DNA from: Salisapilia sapeloensis
Lineage: Eukaryota > Oomycota > Peronosporomycetes > Peronosporales > Salisapiliaceae
DNA length: 22,471 bases
Direction of reading: 5' to 3'
NCBI GenBank assembly: GCA_023334545.1
Contig: JAADVB010000273.1
Coordinates: 1-22,471, forward strand
Shown here: piece after piece, positions 8,749-17,500 of the stretch
Position numbering within the stretch: position 1 is the first letter of the stretch
Layout: each line of letters starts with the position of its first letter
Made by a program: the position numbers and the translations under genes
Notes under the pieces: generated by a model
What the model saw: the letters and a program-made list of their open reading frames with translations, nothing else
Database searches by the model: none
What the model was told of the DNA's origin: nothing

Positions 8749-10516
8749 TCACATGACTAGACACCCTTTGTCCTCTTCCCCCTCTTCTCCCCCTCCTTCT
8801 TCTCCTTCTCCTTCTCCTTCACCTCCCTCTTCTCCTTTTTTCTTCCGCTGCATCAACTCCTTCATCTTGTCAACATCCTGCGTCGTCAACACCGTTCCAT
8901 TCCGCACTTCCAGCGTCTCCTTTTGCAAACCAAGTGTATTCGCCTCCACTTGCACTTTTTTCACATCCATATTCCCGATAAACTCGACCATACTGTCATT
9001 CATGAACTTTGGATGACTTTCCAACAAGGCACACATGGCTTCCAATCCACGCACAAACCACACGAGGTCCTTGGCCGTCGGTACCGTCGGTTCGCCCTTG
9101 TCAAAGACAATCGCAGAGGGATAACTCTGATCGTTTGCTACCTCCCATTCATACTTATCAATCCCATCTAAATCATTAAACGGCATCCCAGTGTCTTCAC
9201 TAAAGAGAATCGACATCTCCTTGACACCCCACACGATCTTATCTGTCTGCACCTCCACGTCTGGTGTACAACTGACTTTATGTGTCTTCCAATGATTCTT
9301 CTGACACGTCACGTTGCAGTAGAAAGTCGATTTACAACGAGTACACTTCTTCAGCTCCTGTCCGTCCTCTGCTTTCTTATCACAGAAGCCACATCGACGT
9401 AAGGACGGATCATCCAATAGAGCTAAACGTTCGCCTGGAGGAAGTACACGACGTTGTAGATCATTTCGATTAAAGAACACTGCCATGCCATGGACACTTG
9501 CATCCGGTGTCTCAGTCGCAATGACAGAGGCGAAGATACTTCCGGATGGAACGTGATGCCGACGACTGATTGTTACGTCTTCACTCGCATCCACTTGGAT
9601 CGCTTGACGCTCCGCCAAGTGTTTCCAAGGCTCCAAGCGAGCGTATCGAGCACACGAACGATAGAAATGCTGCATGAGCTCTGGCGTTATGCCATCTCCA
9701 GACGAAAGTCCCGGACGTTCATTCACATCCGCGACACTCGCAAAGTCTTTCTGCACCAGGTGAGAGGATAACTCTTGAATGTACGTATCAATGCCTTCCG
9801 ATTCACTCAAGTAAGAGCATTCGATTTGCATGGCAGCATACGACTTTCGAAGTAGTCCGACAAAGGATTTATCAGGAAAAACGAGTTTATCTGGACGGTG
9901 CTGCGGGATACCGGACGGCGGATCCGTCATGGTTTGAAGTGTTAATTCTAGAATACGACTAGCACTTGGGTAGACTTCTGGTGGATCACAAATGGATTTC
10001 GATAAGACCTATTTAAGACGTAAATGAGGAGTTTAGAGGAAGTAGAGAAGAGATAGACCTGTCCTTGTGGATACAAGTTGTTCACGAGTATGCAGTATGG
10101 ACGACAAGGAACAGCGTCGTCTCCTTCATCGGCACCAGCACTGGAAGCAGACCAGACACGTAGCTTACGAACGACTACTTGCCATACTTCCATTTTCGTT
10201 TGATCCAGTTTCTTCATCCGTTCGATCTGTTCACGAGATACAAGCATCTCGGTACTGATCTCAATATCAGCTACAGATATGCAAAAGTTATGTCACTTGT
10301 CTAATAGGATTGATATAAGAGTAAAAGAGATAGCTACCATCTCCTTCGACATCGAATTGCGTCGGGACTCGTGGCATGTCTTCATTTTCAGAATCCGAAT
10401 CCTATACACCATACCCTTAGATATGTCTGATGATAATACAAGTACTTCGAAGGACCAAGTACCTCAAAATGGTCCCATTTGCGGTACTTGTTGCTAAGGT
10501 ACTGTTCTTCCGCCAT
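8749..10516 (-). CDS. MYND zinc-finger protein with CaaX-like C-terminus, four exons
   Basis: Exons 10463-10516, 10338-10401, 10059-10270 and 8749-10008; introns of 61, 67 and 50 nt all end in TAG. The joined protein is 529 aa. It opens MAEEQYLSNKYRKWDHFEDSDSENED, an acidic motif assembled across intron 1. Residues about 90-300 resemble the DUF6930/DUF7309-type module (CRPYCILVNNLYPQGQVLS, then PGLSSG, PELMQHFYRSCARYARLEPW); this family call is from memory. The MYND finger lies at 316-357 with C-x2-C-x12-C-x2-C-x5-C-x3-C-x7-H-x3-C, all eight ligands present; MYND fingers bind proline-rich peptides. A Glu/Gly-rich tract (simple repeat) leads to the final CLVM, a good farnesylation CaaX box. 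The function is unknown. Head-to-head with Hv1. Confidence 0.88.
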
Positions 10517-10631
10517 TGTTCTTATCTTTATGCACAGGAGGTAGATTTCGTACTTGATTGAAGCAAATACAATCTTGAAAGGATGGAATGATGCGACTTT
10601 TGATCCAGATACGCCCAACCAATCTGACGTT
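10517..10631. promoter_or_regulatory. Very short bidirectional promoter, MYND / Hv1
   Basis: Only 115 bp separate the two start codons if Hv1 begins at 10632. The Hv1 frame stays open upstream to 10545 without an ATG, so the real Hv1 start could lie in an unrecognised upstream exon, and the promoter could be even more overlapped. No clear core element was seen. Confidence 0.3.
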
Positions 10632-11569
10632 ATGCCGGACTCGACAGAGACGATAGGAGGTGTAAAGAATGGCAATGGAAACAAGGTGGAAGACAGTTCC
10701 ATTGTACTTGGATCCATGCTAGAAAGTGTCGAAGCACAGGTTGGTATGCTCGTGCTCATACTCTTGGACATCTGTGCTTCGATCTTTGAGACGCAGATAC
10801 AGCAAAGCGAAGACTGCCGAGCGAGTATTGAAAGTGTGCTGGAAACGGCTACTACAAATGTAGACACGCCCTCACTCTTACTACCTAATGTTTCATGGGG
10901 CATGCGGCTTGTGCAGCGACTCCTTACTTCCTTTACGAGCTTCACGATGCTATTGTTTGTAGCAGAGCTGTTTGTATTAGCAAGTGTTTTCAAAAAGATG
11001 TTCGTACATCATCTAGGCTACGTTTTGGATGTTGTCGTCCTGGTCATTATTCTCGTTGTAGAGCTTTTCCTGCAATCCAAAGGTGTGCCGCTAATATATC
11101 ACCATGCACCTCATTTGAATGCTAAGCATTGATACAGTGATTCGATTACTAAGTTTCTTTCGCTTCTGGCGAATACTACGGCTCGTGAATACATTGGTCG
11201 GATATGAAAAGGAAGCACATGCAAGTACAATGCAGGAACTGGAGCAACAGCAAGCGGTAAGCTCGAATGACCTTCCAATCTTTTAATCAAAAAGATTTAT
11301 CTTCAAATTATGCATAGACAATTGCTCAACTACAAGTAGACAAGAGCTCCTTGCAATCTACGCTTCAGACAGAAGAAACCTTGTGCAATACGCTTACAGA
11401 TGAGCTTCAGCTCTATAAAGACGAAGTGGATACACTTCAAGAAGCACTTCACATTGCTGCTGAAGCCTTCCCTCAAAGCGACAATCAAACTTCAACTGCC
11501 AAATCAAAGGATCCAAAACTCTCTGACGAATCCATCGATCTAGAAGACAAACCTGCCATCGCATCGTGA
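10632..11569 (+). CDS. Voltage-gated proton channel Hv1, three exons
   Basis: Exons 10632-11082, 11138-11256 and 11318-11569; introns of 55 and 61 nt. The protein is 273 aa. It is a lone voltage-sensor domain that passes H+ outward without a separate pore. S1 (about 38-52) carries Asp46, matching the selectivity Asp of human Hv1 (D112). S2 (about 96-120) carries Glu112 (human E153), and the HH pair follows at 126-127 as in human Hv1. S3 carries Asp133 (human D174) and Glu144, where human Hv1 has D185. S4, made only by joining exons 1 and 2, reads FFRFWRILRLVN (157-168) and keeps the Hv1 signature RxWRxxRxxN. A C-terminal coiled coil (about 176-225) should dimerise it. The S2 Lys of human Hv1 (K157) is Leu here. 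The start is uncertain: 10632 is the first in-frame ATG, but the frame is open 29 codons further up. Confidence 0.9.
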
Positions 11570-11806
11570 TCAGGATCAGCTCGTAGATATCAATCGACCT
11601 CCATCCAAAGCACCTGATTCCACGAATATCCACCAATCCGACTCTTTCTATCCATTTATTTCGTCCAATCTTTTTGATTATACTCTAAGCATACAAACGT
11701 CAAGTTGTCCACGGTCTATTCGATTTTCGTCCAGTCACATCACTTTCCAGTCCCCAATTCGAACGTCGGCGGGTACAGCTCCGATCTTAAAGCATTGCTA
11801 CGTGCC

Positions 11807-12685
11807 ATGCGTCGATCGAATCGAAATTCGACTTCTCCATCCACTGGAGCATCGTCTCCACCACCATCCTCCTTCTTTACGTTCTCCATGCCAGATCAAT
11901 TGCTCACCACGAGCACGAGCACGCCATCGAACACGGCGTCGACGGCGACGCCAGCGATCACGGAGGACTTGCAGCTATCTAGTACTGGACAGGACGCATC
12001 CCCCTCTGCCCCTCGGTCCAATACAGCTCCAGCAAGTGCCATCCAACTGACGCCAGCACAACAGCAGTGGTTCCAACAATTCGTCCAGATGCAGCAGCAG
12101 CAGCTCTCTCGAGGTGAAAACGTCCAGAATGTCATGCAGAACATGGCGCTCTTGATGGCTCCGTTCATGGTGAACCAGCAAGAATCGACAGAGTCGAGTG
12201 AACACCATGATCAGGACGTGCTATCGTCCTTGTCTGCTGCCGATGCCATGCCAGCACCAGAAGTCCAGCAGGAAGCGGACACTGCCAAGGGGAAGCGCAA
12301 ACGAGGGAGACCGTCCACGAAAGACGTCAAGAAACCAGACACGGAGAAACCTATCAAGCAGATGCCGACGTTAAACCTCCCTGTGATGCCACCCATGCCC
12401 TTCTTCCCCGCCATGTTCGGGAATGACCAGTCGAGTGAACTCCATGACGTCGAGTCTTCGAACGAACCGAATGAGAGTAAAGAGCCAGCGAAAAAGAAAG
12501 CGCGAGGGTCTGGTCGGCCTCGAGGCCGACCGAGAACGAGACCTCGTCCAGGCGAGACGCTTCGACCGACGAAATTAGCACCTTTAGCACCGGCCAATTA
12601 CCCGATGCTGTACAACTACACGTTGAACGCGATGGAGCCAAAGGAAGAGGATGTCAAGATTGGTCAGGAAGAAGGAGAAGTGTAG
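11807..12685 (+). CDS. AT-hook DNA-binding protein
   Basis: Predicted 292 aa, intronless as modelled. The N-terminal half is low-complexity (Ser/Thr/Pro, then Gln-rich LTPAQQQWFQQFVQMQQQQL at about 120), typical of transcription or chromatin factors. Two AT-hook-like motifs: KRKRGRPSTK at about 165 and the canonical GRPRGRPRTRPRP at about 235-248, preceded by an NLS-like KKKARG. AT-hooks bind the minor groove of AT-rich DNA. The frame is open upstream to 11678 without an ATG, so 11807 (MRRSNRN) is taken as the start; an upstream exon is possible. Only 35 bp separate its stop from that of RPC7. No enzymatic domain was seen and the exact role is unknown. Confidence 0.75.
   Translation: MRRSNRNSTSPSTGASSPPPSSFFTFSMPDQLLTTSTSTPSNTASTATPAITEDLQLSSTGQDASPSAPRSNTAPASAIQLTPAQQQWFQQFVQMQQQQLSRGENVQNVMQNMALLMAPFMVNQQESTESSEHHDQDVLSSLSAADAMPAPEVQQEADTAKGKRKRGRPSTKDVKKPDTEKPIKQMPTLNLPVMPPMPFFPAMFGNDQSSELHDVESSNEPNESKEPAKKKARGSGRPRGRPRTRPRPGETLRPTKLAPLAPANYPMLYNYTLNAMEPKEEDVKIGQEEGEV
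12512..12531. repeat. Perfect 20-bp palindrome within the AT-hook codons
   Basis: GGTCGGCCTCGAGGCCGACC equals its own reverse complement. It encodes the GRPRGRP core of the second AT-hook. Arg/Pro/Gly codons favour such symmetry, so it may be a by-product of the protein sequence. Confidence 0.9.
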
Positions 12686-12720
12686 TTGGCGTAATGAATG
12701 ACTTTGCTTTTAAGGATAGA

Positions 12721-13448
12721 TTAGAAGAAGACTTCTTCATCGCCAGACTGGCTGTCGGCGTCACTGTCAAAGTAGTCCACTGTGTAGTCGTTGTTATCGT
12801 CGCCCTAGGACAACGTTAGTGCTGCATATGATACGACATGATAGAAGACGTACCAGGTCTTCATCTTCTTCCACGTCGTCGTCATCTAGATCCTGGTCGG
12901 CCTTGGCTTTCTCGCCTTGCTTGCGCTCCTGCGCTTCGAGAGATTTCATTAAAGACTCAGCGTTGCGTACTTGCATCGGCCGTCCACTGGCATCTAGCTT
13001 GCCAGACAGACGAGAGCGAGAGTAGGAACTACTTTGTAGCTCGACCGGCACGAACACTTCGTCCGGTTTAATCGTCTCGGGCGTCGTTACATGCACCATG
13101 CCATTCCCAGTCGCATGCCCATGGATGTCCACTTCTGTGTCATACAAGTTTTGCAGCTTGTGTCCTAACACTCGTTGACGATGCACCAGTGAAGCGTCTT
13201 GTTTAGACAACGCTTCTGGCTGTGGAAGTTCCAATGGAGGAAATAACGCTGCTCCATCTTCCGCCTAGTGGATGCTACAGTGATTACATGACGTTCATAT
13301 AGTCTACTAGCAAGTTTCAAACCTGAAATTGTTCCATCTGATGGTAGGAAAGCCCAAGCTCTTCCCGTGTATTATCGAGCACATCGGACAATCCAGAGTT
13401 ACCACTCCCACCGAAGCGGACTCGACCTCGACCACGTCCGCGACTCAT
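12721..13448 (-). CDS. POLR3G: RNA polymerase III subunit RPC7 (Rpc31-like), three exons
   Basis: Part of the RPC3-RPC6-RPC7 initiation subcomplex of RNA polymerase III, which makes tRNA and 5S rRNA. Exons 13323-13448, 12854-13264 and 12721-12804; introns of 58 and 49 nt, both ending in TAG. The joined protein is 206 aa. Family features: a basic Gly/Arg start (MSRGRGRGRVRFGG), a short leucine-rich segment, the LELPQPEALSKQD region like the PLFP-type motif of the family (preceded by LFPP), and an acidic tail completed by exon 3 with NDYTVDYFDSD, the acidic Tyr-rich end of RPC7 proteins. The family diverges fast, hence some doubt. Head-to-head with the P1 gene, tail-to-tail with the AT-hook gene. 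Confidence 0.85.
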
Positions 13449-13613
13449 TTTGACATTTCCTGTCGGTGATATCGTGCATATATTTTCCGCCAATAAAATT
13501 CGAGTAGTATAATATCTACCAATCATATGGAAGAAAGAAGCCTCTGGGCTACCAGCCAACCACCTTACTTGCTACCTCGACTATCATTTGCAAGTAGACG
13601 CATCAATTCTATC
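13449..13613. promoter_or_regulatory. Bidirectional promoter with two CCAAT boxes, RPC7 / P1
   Basis: The 165 bp between divergent start codons of two protein-synthesis genes contain CCAAT at 13490-13494 and 13519-13523, both on the plus strand. NF-Y-type binding is inferred. Confidence 0.5.
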
Positions 13614-14039
13614 ATGTCGAACGTGTCCAAGGAGAAGCACGATGAACTGTGCGTCGCGTACGCCTCTATGATCCTCTTCGACGGCGAAGCGGAGATCACG
13701 GCCGATGCCATTAACTCGGTCATCTCGGCCTCGAACAACGAAGTCGAGCCGTACTGGCCCATGATGTTCGCCAACGTCCTGTCCCAGGAGGGCAAGATCC
13801 TCGAGCTCATCTCGTCGGGTGGCCCTGGTGCCGCTTCCGGTGGTGCCGCCGCTGCTGCTGGTGACGCTGGTGCTGAAGACGCTGGCGAGGCCAAGGAAGA
13901 GGAGGCCAAGGAAGAAGAAGCTGACCTCGTACGTTTATTTATTTCACATCATGTGATACATGTCAACTGATGCAATTTGTCTTCTAAATGATAGGACTTG
14001 GGCGGTGGCATGGACATGTTCGGTGGTGAAGACTACTAA
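13614..14039 (+). CDS. RPLP1: 60S acidic ribosomal protein P1, two exons
   Basis: Component of the ribosomal stalk that recruits and activates translation GTPases. Exons 13614-13928 and 13995-14039 flank a 66-nt intron (GTACGT...TAG). The 119-aa protein has the P1 N-terminal helical domain (DELCVAYASMILFDGEAEITADAINSVISASNNEVEPYWPMMFA), an Ala/Gly hinge at about 68-90 and an acidic stretch (EAKEEEAKEEEADLDL). The tail encoded by exon 2 ends GGGMDMFGGEDY rather than the usual SDDDMGFGLFD. Codon use is more GC-rich and biased than in neighbouring genes, as expected for a highly expressed protein. P1 rather than P2, judged by the N-terminal domain and the long acidic hinge. Confidence 0.93.
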
Positions 14040-14529
14040 GCATGGAATGCAGTACCTTAAAAAGCGAAAGGAGACAGGAGTAGCAGTATGAACGACGGAC
14101 ATACGAACGGAAACGCTAGTTACTATACTGTCCTCTTTCAATGCAGCATGAATCCTTGCGCGTCTACTACAGTCATTTTGTCCATCTTGTCTTCCATTCT
14201 ACCTACAATGCCACCCTTCTATCTACCATCCTCCTCATCAATATAAACCCATCCATGTACTAGTACGATATTAAGTAGACTCATGTGTGGTATGAGAGTA
14301 CAAGCATGTCGATATGCTGCGTCCATTGCTACATGATCCCCTCGATTTACAAATGTGCACACTATACTTAATTCAAGTGTAAAAGTGTTTTTTAATTTTA
14401 AAAAGCGCGCGGAAGGATAAAAGCGCGGAAAACGCGGTAGACGATCGCTCGTCTCTGTATGCCTCTAGTCTTCCTCGAAACTACATTCTACTAGCACTAA
14501 CGATACTAGTCGACTAGTTCAATCGAAAG
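14040..14529. promoter_or_regulatory. P1 3' region and ASPM promoter
   Basis: The 490 bp carry the P1 3' UTR and then the ASPM promoter. A GC-rich cluster at 14400-14437 (AAAAAGCGCGCG, then AAAAGCGCGG and AACGCGG) stands in AT-rich sequence 90-130 bp upstream of the ASPM start. The part 14395-14414 is nearly identical to 8137-8156. The cluster resembles E2F sites, which drive G1/S and mitotic genes. No ORF is convincing. Confidence 0.45.
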
Positions 14530-17500
14530 ATGGCTCGATCCAAGTGGTCACAGCAGGCAGTCGACCCGTTCGGCGGTCCAAATGTCGACTCGGAAAGCAA
14601 GACAGAGCACGAGATACCTCCATTAAAGCGTCGAAATGCTAGTCTAGAACAAGCAAGGGATCGATATAAACAAGCTCGGAAAAGCACAGACTCGATCATG
14701 TCGAATAACTACGCTCTGGAGCACACTACGAACCATGAACTCCACATCTTGAGCTCCGAGTTCACGCCACCAAGTCTAGACTTTGGTTCCGTGCCTTGTA
14801 CGACCCGTAAGACCCTCGTGTTAACTGTTCTAAACGACAGTGATAGTCGTAGTGCTCGATTGAAATTCCTAAAGTGCAGGACGGACGGTCCGAGTCGCTT
14901 TACATGCGATCTCCACCTCTGTGTCGTCTCTCCTGGTCATTCCGTCAAGCTCCGACTATCGTATACACCAGAAGAAGCCGATGAGGAGAAAACAAGCTCT
15001 GGAAAGATGATTTTCCTCGTGAATGACGAGCAGCAAGTGCATTGCGTCGTACGTGGCGAAGCGAGTCGACGTAATAAGCGTCTAGATGCGACAAAGAAAG
15101 CGATGCGAGAGACATTCACGTCTCTCTCGTCCTTTACACCAAGCGTACAAGCAGATTCGTATCGTACCACAGAGACGACGACGGATCGAGAGGACGATGA
15201 AGAGGATGAAAGTGCGAAAGACAGTGACGTCCAGTGGGTTCCTCTCCCTCCCATCGACGAAAACACACCCACTCCATCCAAGAGACGTCGTAAACGAGAG
15301 ACTTCATGTGCTCTAGACTTCACTACAGATTTTGTCAACAATAAGAGACGTCGCACGCGTCTTTCGAATGCATCAGAAGACGGACGACGCGTCTCCTCTG
15401 GTTCATGGTGGAGTCACAGACGTCAGAGTCAAGACGAATCATGGATGCAACGACAGGAAAAAGGTCTAACGAGTTGGATCAACTACGTGCTCCTTGATCC
15501 ACAGCTACAACAAGTCGCGGAAGAAAAGCAGACGTCCAGTCGCTTTGACTTTTCTTCGCTTCGAGTACTTACGCAGAAGCGAGTCGAAGCATCGTACTGG
15601 CAACATGCACGAGAAGTATACACGACAGACGATTTCAAACAAACGTTTGCTCGTGTCGGAGATGAGATTGAAAAGAAGAAACTGACGTGTCGAACGGATC
15701 GTCCGGTATATGCTGATTTAGGTCTTCAGCAAGAACTCTTGTCGCTCTTGAATAACTACCACCCAGCATGGTTAGCTCTTGCCATCGGTACGATCATCGG
15801 CCATCAAGGCATGCAATCGGAGCGCGTGCATCTACGCAGTATGCTCGTGGCACCAAAGCGAAAGGGCTCTCCGATGCCCAAGTGCATGCGTCGATTGATA
15901 CTCCATCGTCTCGTGCACGATCCAGTAGTCGCACAAGACTTTCGCTTGGTCAAGAACCTCCGAGCGCCATTAGATGGGAGTCTGACGAGCGACAGTGTGT
16001 TTCGACACAAGAAGACCAAAGTAACTGGTCGAGAGTACTTCGATGCACTATCGGAGCACTTTGTCCTCAAAGTCCTGATGGTCGTGAAACTATTGGATGC
16101 ATGCGTCCTTCAACGTCATGCATTGTTTCAACACTTTCCATGCCTATTTAAAGTCTCTTGTACGACACAAGACGTTTTATCCGATCACGAATTACGTTTA
16201 AAACGCTCGGAAGCCATCTTGAACGAATTCTCGCGTCTCTTCTTAGCACAAGAAGGACGGATTGAGAAGCATTTGAGACAATTGGATTATGTCGTGTCAT
16301 ATGAACAATTGCCATTAGATGAAATCGACGCCCATGTGAAACACTTGTCGACGGATTTAAGAGATGGTATACGACTCGCACGACTCTTGGAGACGCTCAC
16401 GAATGTCCATCTCTCGAATCAACTACGTGTCCCAGCGCTTTCGAGACTACAAAAGGTACATAACATGGAGGTAAGTCTGTCGTTTTTAAAGGAAGAGTGT
16501 GGAGAGACGTTCCTCTCGTCTCTCGCAGCATCATCTCGATCTTTGAATGCTGGCAAGAGTGCCCTTGCAAAGGATCTCGTCGACGGACATCGAGAGAAGA
16601 CGCTAGCGTTGCTTTGGCACATCCTCTCTCGCTTCCAACTACCTGCTGTCGTCGACACGTCGTCTCTCGAACGCGAGATTCAGTGGATAAAACGTCGTCT
16701 AAGCCTCTCGAGCGTCGAGTTCCTCATGAATGAAGAGACGAAACATCCGCTCCGGCACTTGTTTCAGTCGCAAGACGTCGATCAAGTCCTATTAGAATGG
16801 TGTCGAGTCGTCTGCGCAAACTACTTTACGTCCGTACGTGACTACACGTCTTCCTTCCAAGACGGAAGAGTCTTGTGCCTCGTACTCCACTACTACCATC
16901 CGATGCTCTTGTCGAAGCAAGATCTAGCGTCCGGCAACCTACTACACGTCTTGAACGATCGAGTGCATCAACTAGGTGATATCCCAGTCATGCTCCCGAC
17001 AGAAGATCTCGTAGACGCTTCTCTCATCAAGACCTTCGTCAGTTACCTCCAATCGCGTCTCTTGTCTAGTACAAAGGAACTACATGCTGCTCGGACGTTA
17101 AAGCGCTGGTGGCGACATCCACGTCTTCAATTGTACTTGAAACAAAAGAAACAGACAGCTGCGAAGACGATCCAGAGGTTCTGGAGTGCTTCGAGTGCCA
17201 GACGTTTCATGATAAGACAATGTCGTCGTCTCTTACGTCATGCTCATATCGTCAAAGCTAGTATCCAGATGTACTATGCCAAGAAAAAGTTACATGTCGT
17301 AAAGAAAGGGATGAAGACATTACAACGACGATGGCGGATGTTAGAGACGAAAGTGAATGATAAACGAAGAGCTGTACTTGTCATCCAATCTAAGTGGAGA
17401 CAGAGGAAAGAGAGGATGGAAGCTATGTGGATTTTAAATCGTTTACGATCGAAAAGACAAGAGACGTTGCGGATAAATGCGGTGGTACGACTACAACGAT

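Noticed and set aside
8757-8850. Pro/Ser-rich plus-strand frame at the MYND 3' end
   Set aside because: It is the complement of the Glu/Gly tract of the MYND protein, a simple-repeat shadow.
11705-11806. N-terminal extension of the AT-hook protein
   Set aside because: The open frame reaches upstream to 11678, but the codon at 11705 is TTG and no ATG occurs before 11807.
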